From Streptomyces acidiscabies (lineage in GTDB: Bacteria; Actinomycetota; Actinomycetes; Streptomycetales; Streptomycetaceae), in the NCBI RefSeq assembly GCF_020010905.1, contig NZ_JAGJBY010000002.1:372001-436000 (forward strand): a DNA stretch of 64,000 nt, written 5' to 3'. The notes beneath the pieces are model-generated. The model worked only from the letters and a program-made list of their open reading frames with translations. It was not told where the DNA came from and did no database searches. Shown piece after piece: positions 35,385-44,945 of this stretch (its first letter is position 1; every line of letters starts with the position of its first letter). The position numbers and the translations under genes are program-made.

Positions 35385-36221
35385 ATGGTGCAGATCAAGA
35401 GTCCCGAGCAGATTGCCAAGATGCGGGTGGCGGGGCTCGTCGTGGCGGCGATCCACGCTGCCACTCGGGAAGCCGCTGTGCCGGGGGCGTCCACCCGCGA
35501 CCTCGACGAGGTGGCCCGCAAGGTGCTCGCGGAGCACGGGGCCAAGTCCAACTTCCTCGGGTACGGCGGATTCCCGGCGACCATCTGCACGTCCGTGAAC
35601 GACGTCGTCGTCCACGGCATCCCCTCCGACGAGGTCGTCCTCAAGTCCGGGGACATCATCTCCATCGACTGCGGGGCGATCGTGGACGGGTGGCACGGGG
35701 ACGCCGCGTACACCGCGTTCGTCGGCTCCGGGCACGCTCCCGAACTGGTCGAGCTGTCCCGGGTGACCGAGGAGTCCATGTGGGCCGGGATCGCCGCGAT
35801 GAAGGCGGGCAGCCGGCTGGTCGACGTCTCGCGGGCCATCGAGACGTACATCCGGCGCCAGCCGAAGCCCGGTGGCGGCCGGTACGGGATCATCGAGGAC
35901 TACGGCGGGCACGGCATCGGTACGGAGATGCACATGGACCCGCATCTCCTGAACTACGTCGAGCGCAAGCGCGGCAAGGGCCCCAAGCTGGTCCCCGGCT
36001 TCTGCCTCGCGATCGAGCCGATGGTGTCGCTCGGCACCCCGAAGACCGAGGTCCTCGCGGACGACTGGACGGTCATCACGACCGACGGCACGTGGTCGTC
36101 CCACTGGGAGCACAGCGTGGCCCTCACGGAGGCCGGGCCCCTGGTCCTGACGGCTCCGGACGGCGGCAAGGCGAAACTGGCGGAGTACGGGGTGACGGCG
36201 GCTCCCGATCCGCTGGCCTGA
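35385..36221 (+). CDS. map: Methionine aminopeptidase, type I
   Basis: 278 residues. ATG 35385 (MVQIKSPEQIAKM) was chosen over 35346 from family length and AGGAGG upstream. Metal ligands are visible in SIDCGAIVDGWHGD (two Asp), GGHGIG (His), AIEPMV (Glu) and SHWEHS (Glu). It removes the initiator Met and is essential. It precedes infA in the order common to actinobacteria. Confidence 0.96.
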   Translation: MVQIKSPEQIAKMRVAGLVVAAIHAATREAAVPGASTRDLDEVARKVLAEHGAKSNFLGYGGFPATICTSVNDVVVHGIPSDEVVLKSGDIISIDCGAIVDGWHGDAAYTAFVGSGHAPELVELSRVTEESMWAGIAAMKAGSRLVDVSRAIETYIRRQPKPGGGRYGIIEDYGGHGIGTEMHMDPHLLNYVERKRGKGPKLVPGFCLAIEPMVSLGTPKTEVLADDWTVITTDGTWSSHWEHSVALTEAGPLVLTAPDGGKAKLAEYGVTAAPDPLA

Positions 36222-36334
36222 CGTCCTCCTCTCCCGTCCTTCGGGGGCGTGTGGGGCTGTTTGGGGGAAAAGGGGGGTTGGGGATCTTCGTTGGGGGGCA
36301 TCCTTCTCGATTCGTCTTTCTGGGTGGGGTGACG

Positions 36335-36340
36335 TAGACT
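36335..36340 (+). promoter_or_regulatory. Candidate -10 element (TAGACT) for infA
   Basis: TAGACT about 80 nt before the infA start resembles the streptomycete consensus. A matching -35 is poor (TTCGTC at 36311, 18-nt spacer). Confidence 0.3.
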
Positions 36341-36421
36341 GACGCGTCGGCTTTCGTGCATTCGTGTGTCTGGAATGCGGCAGCGGGAGTCGATCAAGGT
36401 AGTCGATTCGAAGGGCGAAGC

Positions 36422-36643
36422 GTGGCCAAGAAGCAAGGTGCCATCGAGATCGAGGGCACTGTCGTCGAGTCTCTTCCGAACGCGATGTTCAAGGTAGAGC
36501 TCCAGAACGGCCACCAGGTCCTGGCCCACATCAGCGGCAAGATGCGGATGCACTACATCCGTATCCTCCCTGACGACCGGGTCGTTGTGGAGCTTTCTCC
36601 GTACGACCTGACCCGTGGCCGGATCGTCTACCGCTACAAGTAG
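36422..36643 (+). CDS. infA: Translation initiation factor IF-1
   Basis: 73 residues with a GTG start. OB fold [20 protein letters not shown] and [20 protein letters not shown]. It binds the 30S A site. The start at 36422 gives the standard MAKKQG terminus. Confidence 0.97.
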   Translation: MAKKQGAIEIEGTVVESLPNAMFKVELQNGHQVLAHISGKMRMHYIRILPDDRVVVELSPYDLTRGRIVYRYK

Positions 36644-36702
36644 ATCTTGCCCGCATCCCGCTCACGCGGGGTGGTGGCACTGACCCGGAGAACCTCAATC
36701 CC

Positions 36703-36816
36703 ATGAAGGTCAAGCCGAGCGTCAAGAAGATCTGCGACAAGTGCAGGGTGATCCGCCGTCACGGCCGGGTCATGGTCATTTGCGAGAACCCGCGCCACAA
36801 GCAGCGCCAGGGCTGA
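36703..36816 (+). CDS. rpmJ: 50S ribosomal protein L36, zinc-binding type
   Basis: 37 residues ([20 protein letters not shown]... ending KQRQG). The C-x2-C ... C ... H ligands place it in the C+ form. It sits between infA and rpsM as in most bacteria. Confidence 0.97.
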   Translation: MKVKPSVKKICDKCRVIRRHGRVMVICENPRHKQRQG

Positions 36817-36890
36817 CCGCAACCCGATCCACCCCTCTGCATCCGCAGAATCTTCGCGCGACGCGAGCTGAATTGTTCATACGCAGGACC

Positions 36891-36933
36891 CAGACGGCCG
36901 AGCCGTCTGACACCCCCGGTTCGGAGGCCGGGG
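36891..36933 (+). other. Two adjacent hairpins in the rpmJ-rpsM spacer
   Basis: CAGACGG/CCGTCTG (36891-36897 / 36903-36909) and CCCCGG/CCGGGG (36914-36919 / 36928-36933). Possible processing or attenuation site ahead of rpsM; the rest of the 193-bp spacer has no gene. Confidence 0.4.
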
Positions 36934-37009
36934 ACCCGGTTCGTACCTAGTACGGCGAGCTGGGAGGCGGTCCTGTGGAAGACCTCCGACGATCACCAGG
37001 AGCCATTTA

Positions 37010-37390
37010 ATGGCACGCGTTTCCGGTGTTGACATCCCGCGCGAAAAGCGTGTGGAAGTCGCCCTCACCTACGTGTTCGGCATCGGCCGGACCCTCTCGC
37101 AAGAGACGCTGGCTGCGACCGGCATCAACCCCGACACCCGCGTCCGCGACCTGAGCGAAGAGCAGCTCGTCGCGATCCGCGAGTACGTGGACGCCAACAT
37201 CAAGACCGAGGGTGACCTCCGTCGCGAGGTCCAGGCCGACATCCGCCGCAAGGTCGAGATCGGCTGCTACCAGGGTCTGCGGCACCGCCGTGGCCTGCCC
37301 GTCCGCGGGCAGCGCACCAGCACGAACGCTCGTACCCGCAAGGGCCCGCGTCGCGCCATCGCCGGCAAGAAGAAGCCGGGCAAGAAGTAG
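37010..37390 (+). CDS. rpsM: 30S ribosomal protein S13
   Basis: 126 residues. Begins [20 protein letters not shown], has [15 protein letters not shown], and [20 protein letters not shown]; ends in a basic KKKPGKK tail. It contacts S19 and P-site tRNA. Confidence 0.98.
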   Translation: MARVSGVDIPREKRVEVALTYVFGIGRTLSQETLAATGINPDTRVRDLSEEQLVAIREYVDANIKTEGDLRREVQADIRRKVEIGCYQGLRHRRGLPVRGQRTSTNARTRKGPRRAIAGKKKPGKK

Positions 37391-37460
37391 TCCTCAGCGG
37401 ACAACGCTTCATCAGCGGTCTTCGCTGTAGGACCGACCACCTCCCCGTAGGAGTTTGTAG

Positions 37461-37865
37461 ATGCCCCCCAAGGGTCGTCAGGGCGCTGCCAAGAAGGTGC
37501 GCCGCAAGGAAAAGAAGAACGTCGCGCACGGCCAGGCGCACATCAAGAGCACGTTCAACAACACGATCGTGTCCATCACGGACCCGGCCGGAAACGTGAT
37601 CTCGTGGGCCTCCGCCGGTCACGTCGGCTTCAAGGGCTCCCGCAAGTCCACGCCGTTCGCCGCGCAGATGGCCGCCGAGTCGGCTGCCCGTCGCGCGCAG
37701 GAGCACGGCATGCGCAAGGTCGACGTGTTCGTCAAGGGCCCGGGTGCCGGTCGTGAGACCGCGATCCGTTCCCTCCAGGCCACTGGCCTTGAGGTCGGCT
37801 CGATCCAGGACGTCACGCCCACCCCGCACAACGGCTGCCGTCCGCCCAAGCGTCGCCGCGTCTGA
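37461..37865 (+). CDS. rpsK: 30S ribosomal protein S11
   Basis: 134 residues. Contains [20 protein letters not shown] and [18 protein letters not shown]. rpsD, which follows rpsK in many bacteria, is absent; rpoA comes next, as is normal in streptomycetes. Confidence 0.98.
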   Translation: MPPKGRQGAAKKVRRKEKKNVAHGQAHIKSTFNNTIVSITDPAGNVISWASAGHVGFKGSRKSTPFAAQMAAESAARRAQEHGMRKVDVFVKGPGAGRETAIRSLQATGLEVGSIQDVTPTPHNGCRPPKRRRV

Positions 37866-37898
37866 TCTTTGGCGCAGGCCGTTTGGTCTGAGGTTTCC

Positions 37899-37930
37899 GG
37901 GCGGTACGGCTCTTTCGGGCCGTATCGCCC
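37899..37930 (+). other. Stem-loop between rpsK and rpoA
   Basis: GGGCGGTACGGC (37899-37910) pairs with GCCGTATCGCCC (37919-37930), one G-U, 8-nt loop. It is located 64 nt before rpoA; it could be an attenuator or processing site. Confidence 0.5.
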
Positions 37931-37993
37931 GTACCCTTGTAGTACAGAGTCGGGCGTCAAATAGCGGGCGCCCACAACTGAAGGATTCACCAC

Positions 37994-39016
37994 ATGCTGA
38001 TCGCTCAGCGTCCGTCGTTGACCGAAGAGGTCGTCGACGAGTTCCGCTCCCGGTTCGTCATCGAGCCGCTGGAGCCGGGGTTCGGCTACACCCTCGGCAA
38101 CTCCCTGCGTCGTACGCTCCTCTCCTCGATCCCGGGTGCGGCTGTCACGTCCATCCGTATCGACGGCGTCCTGCACGAGTTCACCACCGTGCCGGGTGTC
38201 AAGGAGGACGTCACCGACCTGATCCTCAACATCAAGCAGCTCGTCGTCTCCTCCGAGCACGATGAGCCCGTCGTGATGTACCTGCGCAAGCAGGGCCCGG
38301 GTCTGGTCACCGCCGCCGACATCGCGCCGCCGGCCGGTGTCGAGGTGCACAACCCCGACCTCGTCCTCGCCACGCTCAACGGCAAGGGCAAGCTGGAGAT
38401 GGAGCTGACGGTCGAGCGTGGCCGCGGTTACGTCTCCGCCGTGCAGAACAAGCAGGTCGGTCAGGAGATCGGGCGTATTCCGGTCGACTCGATCTACTCG
38501 CCGGTTCTCAAGGTCACGTACAAGGTCGAGGCGACTCGTGTCGAGCAGCGCACCGACTTCGACAAGCTGATCGTGGACGTCGAGACCAAGCAGGCGATGC
38601 GTCCTCGTGACGCCATGGCCTCTGCCGGTAAGACGCTGGTCGAGCTGTTCGGGCTTGCTCGTGAGCTGAACATCGACGCCGAGGGTATCGACATGGGGCC
38701 GTCCCCCACGGATGCCGCTCTCGCCGCTGATCTGGCGCTGCCGATCGAGGAGCTTGAGCTCACGGTTCGGTCGTACAACTGCCTCAAGCGTGAGGGCATC
38801 CACTCTGTGGGTGAGCTCGTTGCTCGGTCCGAGGCTGACCTGCTCGACATTCGTAACTTCGGTGCGAAGTCGATCGACGAGGTCAAGGCGAAGCTGGCCG
38901 GTATGGGTCTCGCGCTCAAGGACTCGCCTCCCGGGTTCGACCCGACCGCCGCGGCTGACGCCTTTGGCGCCGACGATGACGCGGACGCGGGTTTCGTGGA
39001 GACCGAGCAGTACTGA
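37994..39016 (+). CDS. rpoA: RNA polymerase alpha subunit
   Basis: 340 residues. N-terminal dimerisation domain ([20 protein letters not shown]), a flexible linker and C-terminal domain with [19 protein letters not shown] and [19 protein letters not shown], used for UP-element and activator contacts. The tail is acidic ([15 protein letters not shown]). Confidence 0.99.
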   Translation: MLIAQRPSLTEEVVDEFRSRFVIEPLEPGFGYTLGNSLRRTLLSSIPGAAVTSIRIDGVLHEFTTVPGVKEDVTDLILNIKQLVVSSEHDEPVVMYLRKQGPGLVTAADIAPPAGVEVHNPDLVLATLNGKGKLEMELTVERGRGYVSAVQNKQVGQEIGRIPVDSIYSPVLKVTYKVEATRVEQRTDFDKLIVDVETKQAMRPRDAMASAGKTLVELFGLARELNIDAEGIDMGPSPTDAALAADLALPIEELELTVRSYNCLKREGIHSVGELVARSEADLLDIRNFGAKSIDEVKAKLAGMGLALKDSPPGFDPTAAADAFGADDDADAGFVETEQY

Positions 39017-39070
39017 TCTAAGAGCTCGGGCCATCCGGTTCGTGCTTGGGTGCGGGTGCGCTGTGGCTTG

Positions 39071-39092
39071 TCGCGCAGTTCCCCGCGCCCCT
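39071..39092 (+). repeat. Streptomyces palindromic-like intergenic repeat, copy 1
   Basis: Contains CGCGCAGTTCCCCGCGCCCC, identical in six places of this window. The copy lies in the rpoA-rplQ spacer, preceded by a GGTGCGGGTGCG-type lead-in shared with other copies. Confidence 0.8.
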
Positions 39093-39212
39093 AAGGGCGA
39101 TGCCCCTTTCCGGAGTTTCGTAAGAAGCCTCGGATCTCTGACAGGCGACCGTCTGCTCAGATACTGACCCCGGTACCTCGTACGGCCGGGGCAGACACCT
39201 CAGGAGAATGAA

Positions 39213-39704
39213 ATGCCCAAGCCCACCAAGGGTGCCCGTCTCGGTGGTAGTGCTTCTCACGAGAAGCTGCTTCTGGCGAACCTTGCCAAGTCGCTCTTCG
39301 AGCACGGTCGGATCACCACGACCGAGGCGAAGGCGCGTCGGCTGCGGCCGTACGCCGAGCGGCTGGTGACCAAGGCGAAGAAGGGTGACCTTCACAACCG
39401 TCGCCAGGTGCTTCAGGTCATCACGGACAAGAGCATCGTCCACACGCTCTTCACCGAGATCGGCCCGCGGTACGAGAACCGTCCCGGTGGTTACACCCGT
39501 ATCACCAAGATCGGTAACCGTCGTGGCGACAACGCGCCCATGGCTGTCATCGAGCTGGTCGAGGCGCTGACGGTTGCGCAGCAGGCGACGGGTGAGGCCG
39601 AGGCCGCGACGAAGCGCGCGGTCAAGGAGGCCGACGAGGCCAAGGCTGTCGAGGAGACCAAGGTCGAGGAGACCGAGGCCACCGAGGAGTCGAAGGACGC
39701 GTAA
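39213..39704 (+). CDS. rplQ: 50S ribosomal protein L17
   Basis: 163 residues. The core [20 protein letters not shown] to AVIELVEAL is followed by a low-complexity Ala/Glu/Lys tail of about 45 residues ([18 protein letters not shown]) that is absent from most L17 and typical of actinobacteria. Followed by a perfect terminator. Confidence 0.98.
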   Translation: MPKPTKGARLGGSASHEKLLLANLAKSLFEHGRITTTEAKARRLRPYAERLVTKAKKGDLHNRRQVLQVITDKSIVHTLFTEIGPRYENRPGGYTRITKIGNRRGDNAPMAVIELVEALTVAQQATGEAEAATKRAVKEADEAKAVEETKVEETEATEESKDA

Positions 39705-39722
39705 GCGTTCGGCAGGTGTTGT

Positions 39723-39760
39723 ACGGGCCCGCTCCTTCACAGGAGCGGGCCCGTTCTCTT
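39723..39760 (+). terminator. Rho-independent terminator after rplQ
   Basis: ACGGGCCCGCTCCT / AGGAGCGGGCCCGT (14-bp perfect stem, loop TCAC) followed by TCTCTTTT. It ends the alpha operon; truA begins 22 bp later with its own ribosome-binding site, so it probably depends on read-through. Confidence 0.9.
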
Positions 39761-39780
39761 TTCCTGAGAGGAACTTTCCC

Positions 39781-40647
39781 GTGAGTGATGACGTGCGGAC
39801 CGGGTTCGTACGGGTTCGGCTCGACCTTTCCTACGACGGCACCGGATTTCACGGGTGGGCCAAGCAGGCCGGGGGGAAGCGGACCGTTCAGGGGGAGGTT
39901 GAGGATGCTCTGCGGACCGTTACGCGGTCCGGGGAGGTTGGGTACGACCTCACCGTTGCGGGGCGTACCGATGCCGGGGTGCATGCTCGGGGGCAGGTTG
40001 CTCATGTTGATCTGCCTGAGGCTGTGTGGGGGGAGCATCGGGAGAAGTTGCTCAAGCGGCTCGCCGGGCGGTTGAGCAAGGATGTGCGGGTGTGGGGGGT
40101 TGCTGAGGCTCCTGCCGGGTTCAATGCTCGGTTCGCGGCTCTGTGGCGGCGGTACGTGTATCGCGTGGGGGATCAGGCCGGTGGGGTCGATCCGTTGCTT
40201 CGGAGTCATGTGCTGTGGCACGACTGGCCGTTGGACGTCGCCGTGATGGATGCCGCCGCCAAGTCACTTGTCGGGGAGCATGACTTCGCCGCCTACGCCA
40301 AGAAGCGGGAAGGCGCTTCCACCGTGCGGGAGATCTTCGACTTCGGGGTGCGGCGGCGGGACGACGGGGTGGTCGAGGTCGAGGTGCGGGCCGATGCCTT
40401 CTGTCACAACCAAGTGCGGTCGATGGTGGGGGCGTTGCTGTTCGTGGGGGACGGGCATCGGGATGCGGGGTGGCCCCGGCGGGTGTTGGACGCCGGGGTG
40501 CGCGACAGCGCCGTACACGTCGTACGGCCGAACGGGCTGACGTTGGAGGAAGTCGCTTACCCGGCGGACGAGTTGCTTGCCGAGAGGCAGGTGCAGGCGC
40601 GCCGGGTGCGGGGGGTTGTGCACGTCGGTCGGGCTTCCCGGACGTGA
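39781..40647 (+). CDS. truA: tRNA pseudouridine synthase A
   Basis: 288 residues from GTG 39781 (GAGAGGA upstream). Catalytic Asp64 in [27 protein letters not shown] at the start and [18 protein letters not shown] near the end are typical. It modifies positions 38-40 of tRNA anticodon arms. It follows rplQ as in Streptomyces coelicolor. Confidence 0.96.
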   Translation: MSDDVRTGFVRVRLDLSYDGTGFHGWAKQAGGKRTVQGEVEDALRTVTRSGEVGYDLTVAGRTDAGVHARGQVAHVDLPEAVWGEHREKLLKRLAGRLSKDVRVWGVAEAPAGFNARFAALWRRYVYRVGDQAGGVDPLLRSHVLWHDWPLDVAVMDAAAKSLVGEHDFAAYAKKREGASTVREIFDFGVRRRDDGVVEVEVRADAFCHNQVRSMVGALLFVGDGHRDAGWPRRVLDAGVRDSAVHVVRPNGLTLEEVAYPADELLAERQVQARRVRGVVHVGRASRT

Positions 40648-40662
40648 TGAAGATCTCAGGCG

Positions 40663-41544
40663 TTACGACGTGGCCGCCGCTGATGCCTGGGTCTCGCCGC
40701 GGCGGTTGATCTGCTGGAACGTGAACTCCGCGAGGGTGTCGCCCGCCGCGAAGACGGCCGTGTCGGTCTTCGTGACGTTCTTGCCGTTCGTGAAGCCCGA
40801 GACCGTGAAGTAGGCGTACCGGCCGTAGGAGTTGGTGGTCGAGCGGCAGATCGCGCCGTTGCAGAAGGCGGCTATGCCGTTGCCGGACAGGGGCTTCACG
40901 AAGCTCTTGTCGTCCGCGTCCTTCTTCGCCTTCAGGGCCTGCGCCTCGGTGTCGAAGACGGCCACGCCGACCGTCGTCGCTATGCCGTCCTTCACGTACG
41001 TGACGCGCATCAGGCGGGTGCAGCCGTTGTCCTTCAGGACCTTCGGGAGCGAGCCCTGGGAGCCGCTGTCGCAGGCGGGGCTGTCGGCGGACGGGCCCTT
41101 GCGGAACGTGCCGCCCGTGAGGGTGACCTGGGTGCCCGGGAAGAGGAGGTGCGGGCCGTTGGGCGCCGTGTCCTTCGTCTTGTCCGAGATGAACTCCTTC
41201 GGGTTCAGCGGCGGCGGGGCCGTCGTCGGCGCGAAGGAGGGGGCCGAGGAGGCGCTCGGCAGGTCGCCGCCGGCCGCGGGCAGGGACGACGTCGGCTTGT
41301 TCGCCGTACCGCCGCCGTTCGCCGAGACCACGGCCATCGCCACGGCCGTACCGATCGCGACGGTCGCCGCGGCGCCGCCGCCGATCAGGAAGATCCGCTT
41401 GCGCCTGTTGCGCTTCTCCGAGGACTCCGCGAGGGCGGCCCAGTCGGGGCCGCTCGGGCCGGTGCTCTCACCGTTCCACGGCTGCTGGGAGTTCGGTTTC
41501 CACGGATCCCACTGGGACGGAGGTCCCCCCTGCCCATAGCTCAT
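40663..41544 (-). CDS. Membrane-anchored protein with Pro/Gln-rich N-terminus, function unknown
   Basis: The protein has 293 residues from ATG 41544. A disordered cytoplasmic N-terminus rich in Gly, Pro, Gln and Trp is followed by RKRIFLIGGGAAATVAIGTA (membrane segment about 49-72), then a Pro/Ser linker and a roughly 160-residue extracytoplasmic domain with four cysteines. The family is common in streptomycetes but has no known role. TAGGAT ends 7 nt before the ATG and no Shine-Dalgarno is seen, so it is probably leaderless. Confidence 0.75.
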   Translation of the reverse strand: MSYGQGGPPSQWDPWKPNSQQPWNGESTGPSGPDWAALAESSEKRNRRKRIFLIGGGAAATVAIGTAVAMAVVSANGGGTANKPTSSLPAAGGDLPSASSAPSFAPTTAPPPLNPKEFISDKTKDTAPNGPHLLFPGTQVTLTGGTFRKGPSADSPACDSGSQGSLPKVLKDNGCTRLMRVTYVKDGIATTVGVAVFDTEAQALKAKKDADDKSFVKPLSGNGIAAFCNGAICRSTTNSYGRYAYFTVSGFTNGKNVTKTDTAVFAAGDTLAEFTFQQINRRGETQASAAATS

Positions 41545-41551
41545 GCGCCGC

Positions 41552-41557
41552 ATCCTA
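41552..41557 (-). promoter_or_regulatory. Consensus -10 element (TAGGAT) 7 nt before an ATG
   Basis: On the minus strand TAGGAT matches the streptomycete -10 consensus and is followed by GCGGCGC and the ATG at 41544. A -35 is not obvious. Confidence 0.5.
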
Positions 41558-41679
41558 GACGGGGCGACACACCGGTGGGGCAGCCTCGGGAAGCTTTGAA
41601 ACCCACTCACCCGTAGATGTCGTGTTTGGGTGTGAGGGAGTTCCCAGGAAGGGCGCGGGCGGGGGCGGGAGGGCTCGTT

Positions 41680-41709
41680 TTGACCCGCCCGTGGGGGCCC
41701 GGGTACTCT
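41680..41709 (+). promoter_or_regulatory. HrdB-type promoter of rplM-rpsI
   Basis: TTGACC (41680-41685), 18-nt spacer, TACTCT (41704-41709): both elements near consensus. The transcript would begin near 41716. Confidence 0.7.
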
Positions 41710-41890
41710 GGCTAGTCGTTGTGTATTGGCTTCCTCGTTTCCACGCGAGAGAGCCTTACCTAGGTTCCCTGGAGCAGTTTCCAGTGGGCGGCATACGGGC
41801 AGTGTTCCCGGCCATTGTCGTCCCCAACTGCACGATCGCTTCAGTGATGCCATGTGTCAGCACCCCATCCCTGAAGAAGAAGGCTGCTAA
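41710..41890 (+). promoter_or_regulatory. 5' leader of rplM-rpsI
   Basis: About 175 nt of untranslated leader with no gene. In some bacteria this operon is controlled by an L13-binding leader; no conserved structure was recognised here. Confidence 0.4.
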
Positions 41891-42334
41891 GTGCGTACGT
41901 ACAGCCCCAAGCCCGGCGATGTGACTCGCCAGTGGCACGTCATCGACGCCCAGGACATCGTCCTGGGCCGTCTCGCCAGCACCACCGCGTCCATCCTGCG
42001 CGGCAAGCACAAGGCGATCTACGCGCCCCACGTCGACACCGGTGACTTCGTCATCATCATCAACGCCGACAAGGTGCACCTCTCCGGCAACAAGCGGACC
42101 CAGAAGATGGCGTACCGCCACAGCGGCTACCCGGGCGGTCTGCGCTCGGTCCGCTACGACGAGCTGCTGGACAAGAACCCGGAGAAGGCCATCGAGAAGG
42201 CCGTCAAGGGGATGCTCCCGAAGAACACGCTGGGCCGTCAGATGCTCTCGAAGCTGAAGGTCTACAGGGGTGACCAGCACCCGCACGGCGCGCAGCAGCC
42301 GCAGCCGTTCGTGATCACCCAGGTCGCGCAGTAA
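41891..42334 (+). CDS. rplM: 50S ribosomal protein L13
   Basis: 147 residues with a GTG start. [20 protein letters not shown] and [13 protein letters not shown]-like motif ([19 protein letters not shown]) are present. First gene of the rplM-rpsI operon. Confidence 0.98.
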   Translation: MRTYSPKPGDVTRQWHVIDAQDIVLGRLASTTASILRGKHKAIYAPHVDTGDFVIIINADKVHLSGNKRTQKMAYRHSGYPGGLRSVRYDELLDKNPEKAIEKAVKGMLPKNTLGRQMLSKLKVYRGDQHPHGAQQPQPFVITQVAQ

Positions 42335-42383
42335 TTCCGGCCACGCAGACCATTCACTAGCCAAGAGAAGCTGAGGAAACACC

Positions 42384-42914
42384 GTGGCTGAGACCACTGC
42401 CGAGCAGCCGCTCGACAACGACGTCGACATCGAGAACGTCGACATCGAGAGCTACACCACCGAGTCCGAGGTCGTCGTGGAGGGTGACTACACCTCCGAG
42501 TCCCTCGCGGGTCGTTTCGGTGACCCCCAGCCGGCCGCCGGCCTGGGCCGCCGCAAGAACGCCATCGCCCGTGTCCGGATCGTTCCGGGTACCGGCAAGT
42601 GGAAGATCAACGGTCGCACCCTTGAGGACTACTTCCCCAACAAGGTGCACCAGCAGGAAGTCAACGAGCCCTTCAAGGTTCTTGAGCTCGAAGGCCGTTA
42701 CGACGTCATCGCGCGTATCGGTGGTGGCGGTGTCTCCGGGCAGGCCGGTGCGCTGCGTCTCGGTGTCGCTCGTGCGCTGAACGAGGCCGACGTCGACAAC
42801 AACCGTGGTGCGCTGAAGAAGGCGGGCTTCCTGCGTCGTGACGACCGTGCGGTCGAGCGTAAGAAGGCCGGTCTGAAGAAGGCTCGTAAGGCTCCGCAGT
42901 ACAGCAAGCGCTAG
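42384..42914 (+). CDS. rpsI: 30S ribosomal protein S9
   Basis: 176 residues. The core ([20 protein letters not shown] to KAPQYSKR) is preceded by an acidic extension of about 50 residues ([20 protein letters not shown]), a streptomycete feature. The C-terminal SKR reaches P-site tRNA. Start GTG 42384. Confidence 0.98.
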   Translation: MAETTAEQPLDNDVDIENVDIESYTTESEVVVEGDYTSESLAGRFGDPQPAAGLGRRKNAIARVRIVPGTGKWKINGRTLEDYFPNKVHQQEVNEPFKVLELEGRYDVIARIGGGGVSGQAGALRLGVARALNEADVDNNRGALKKAGFLRRDDRAVERKKAGLKKARKAPQYSKR

Positions 42915-42960
42915 GCTCCGCCGGGGGCGCCGTTTTCGGCCGCCGGTCCGTTGTGGCTGG

Positions 42961-42982
42961 TCGCGCAGTTCCCCGCGCCCCT
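42961..42982 (+). repeat. Streptomyces intergenic repeat, copy 2
   Basis: Same 22-bp core as the copy at 39071, preceded by TTGTGGCTGG. It lies between rpsI and its terminator. Confidence 0.8.
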
Positions 42983-43022
42983 GGGGGGTGGCAGCTTCGC
43001 TGCCTACCCCTTATCGCTTGTT

Positions 43023-43066
43023 CGAATGCCCCGGCGGCACGCCCGTGCTGTCGGGGCATTCGTTTA
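43023..43066 (+). terminator. Rho-independent terminator after rpsI
   Basis: CGAATGCCCCG (43023-43033) and CGGGGCATTCG (43052-43062) with GGCAC/GTGC pairing inside and TTTATT after. Confidence 0.85.
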
Positions 43067-43155
43067 TTGCTGCCTTGGGCGTATAACGGCACAAGACGCT
43101 CATAGGCTCATGTGATCGGATGATCTCCGTAAGTGACGCTTCCTCAGGAGGACAA

Positions 43156-44514
43156 GTGGGACGACTCTTCGGTACCGACGGCGTGCGTGGAGTGGCCAAC
43201 GCGGATCTGACTGCCGAGATGGCGCTCGGTCTGTCTGTCGCGGCTGCTCATGTGCTTGCCGAGGCGGGTACGTTCGAGGGGCATCGGCCCACCGCTGTCG
43301 TCGGGCGGGATCCTCGGGCGTCCGGGGAGTTTCTCGAAGCGGCCGTTGTTGCGGGGTTGGCCAGTGCCGGGGTGGATGTGCTCAAGGTCGGGGTGCTGCC
43401 CACCCCTGCCGTGGCTTATCTCACGGGTGTTCTTGGCGCCGATCTCGGTGTCATGCTCTCCGCCAGCCACAACGCCATGCCCGACAACGGGGTCAAGTTC
43501 TTCGCTCGTGGTGGGCACAAGCTTGCGGACGATCTTGAGGATCGGATCGAGGCCGTGTACGAGAGCCATCGGCATGGTGAGCCCTGGTCGCGGCCCACGG
43601 GGAGCGGGGTCGGGCGGGTTCGTTCCTACGGCGAAGGGTTCGATCGGTACGTCGCCCATCTCATCGGGGTGCTGCCCAATCGGCTCGACGGGCTGAAGAT
43701 CGTCCTCGACGAGGCGCATGGCGCTGCCGCTCGGGTGTCGCCGGAGGCGTTCTCCCGTGCCGGGGCTGAGGTTGTCACCATTGGTGCCGAGCCTGATGGG
43801 CTCAACATCAATGACGGGTACGGGTCCACCCATCTCTCCAAGATCAGGGACGCGGTTCTTTCCCACGGTGCTGATTTCGGGATCGCGCATGATGGGGACG
43901 CGGATCGGTGTCTTGCCGTCGATCACACCGGGGAGGAGGTCGACGGGGATCAGATTCTTGCGGTGCTCGCGCTGGATATGCGGGAACGGGGGGTTCTGCG
44001 GGCCGACACCGTTGTCGCTACCGTCATGTCCAACCTCGGGTTCAAGCTTGCGCTTGAGCGGGAGGGGTTGTCTCTTGTGCAGACCGCTGTGGGGGATCGG
44101 TATGTGCTGGAGTCCATGAAGGAGCATGGGTACGCGCTCGGGGGGGAGCAGTCCGGGCACGTCATCATTCTTGATCATGCGACTACGGGGGACGGGACGC
44201 TTACGGGGCTGATGTTGGCGGCTCGGGTGGTCTCCAGCGGTAAGTCTCTGCGCGACCTTGCTGGTGTCATGCAGCGTCTGCCGCAGGTTTTGATCAACGT
44301 CCCTGATGTGGATCGGTCTCGGGTGTCTACGTCGGCGGAGCTGGCGGCGGCTGTCACCGAGGCGGAGCGGGAGTTGGGGGCGACGGGGAGGGTTCTGTTG
44401 CGGCCCTCTGGTACGGAGCCGTTGGTTCGGGTCATGGTGGAGGCGGCGGATCAGGGGCAGGCGCAGTCGGTGGCGTCGCGGTTGGCGGATGCGGTGAAGT
44501 CGGCGCTGGGGTAG
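43156..44514 (+). CDS. glmM: Phosphoglucosamine mutase
   Basis: 452 residues from GTG 43156 (AGGAGG 4 nt upstream), [20 protein letters not shown]. The phosphorylated catalytic Ser is S104 in [17 protein letters not shown]; the Mg-binding loop is [11 protein letters not shown]. It converts GlcN-6-P to GlcN-1-P for UDP-GlcNAc and peptidoglycan; GlmS, which supplies GlcN-6-P, is encoded at 51030. Codon use here favours G-ended and T-containing synonyms (cgg, ctt, gct) more than the ribosomal genes do. Confidence 0.97.
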   Translation: MGRLFGTDGVRGVANADLTAEMALGLSVAAAHVLAEAGTFEGHRPTAVVGRDPRASGEFLEAAVVAGLASAGVDVLKVGVLPTPAVAYLTGVLGADLGVMLSASHNAMPDNGVKFFARGGHKLADDLEDRIEAVYESHRHGEPWSRPTGSGVGRVRSYGEGFDRYVAHLIGVLPNRLDGLKIVLDEAHGAAARVSPEAFSRAGAEVVTIGAEPDGLNINDGYGSTHLSKIRDAVLSHGADFGIAHDGDADRCLAVDHTGEEVDGDQILAVLALDMRERGVLRADTVVATVMSNLGFKLALEREGLSLVQTAVGDRYVLESMKEHGYALGGEQSGHVIILDHATTGDGTLTGLMLAARVVSSGKSLRDLAGVMQRLPQVLINVPDVDRSRVSTSAELAAAVTEAERELGATGRVLLRPSGTEPLVRVMVEAADQGQAQSVASRLADAVKSALG

Positions 44515-44706
44515 GTGCCGTGCCGGGTTCGGGAGGGGTGGGGCTGTGCGCGGCGGGGTGCGGGTGCGTCGTGGCTTGTCGCGCAGTTCCCCGCGCCCCT
44601 GGGAGGTGGGGTGCTGCTCGGTGGTTGGGTGCAGGTCCGTCGTGGTTACTCGCGCAGTTCCCCGCGCCCCTAAAAACGTGGTGCGGGCCGGTGGTTGAGT
44701 GCGGGT

Positions 44707-44933
44707 GCGTCGTGGTTGCTCGCGCAGTTCCCCGCGCCCCTAAAAGACGTGGTTCCGTTCGGCAACCGGCAACCGGCAACCGGCAACCGGCAACCGGCAA
44801 CCGGCAACCGGCTGCGTTGTAGTTGCTCTTGCGGCGGTAGCCGCGCATGTATGTGTTTCGCTGCTCGCAGTTGACCGCCGGTCCGCGCCCCGTCTTTTAG
44901 GGGCGCGGGGAACTGCGCGATCAGCCACGATGC
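44707..44933. repeat. 43-bp inverted repeat enclosing a heptamer array
   Basis: Left arm 44707-44749 and right arm 44891-44933 are complementary except for three positions. Each arm contains one copy of the 22-bp element. The 141-bp loop includes the GGCAACC array. Confidence 0.8.
44761..44809 (+). repeat. (GGCAACC)7 tandem repeat
   Basis: Seven perfect copies in a row. Non-coding; probably length-variable between strains. Confidence 0.9.
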
Positions 44934-44945
44934 TCCCGCAGTTGG

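Larger units (their letters stand above)
44515..44945. repeat. Repeat-rich convergent spacer between glmM and the DUF389 gene
   Basis: 431 bp with no gene. It holds three direct copies of the 22-bp repeat (44579-44600, 44650-44671, 44720-44741), each about 70 bp apart with related flanks (GGTGCGGGTGCGTCGTGG), a heptamer array (44761-44809) and one inverted copy (44899-44920). It is the meeting point of two convergent transcripts, so a role in termination is plausible. Confidence 0.85.

Noticed and set aside
37866-37993. Missing rpsD as a deletion
   Set aside because: rpsD is encoded elsewhere in streptomycetes, so absence from this spot is normal.
44761-44809. Replication iterons
   Set aside because: No DnaA boxes, AT-rich segment or replication gene; position is between convergent housekeeping genes.
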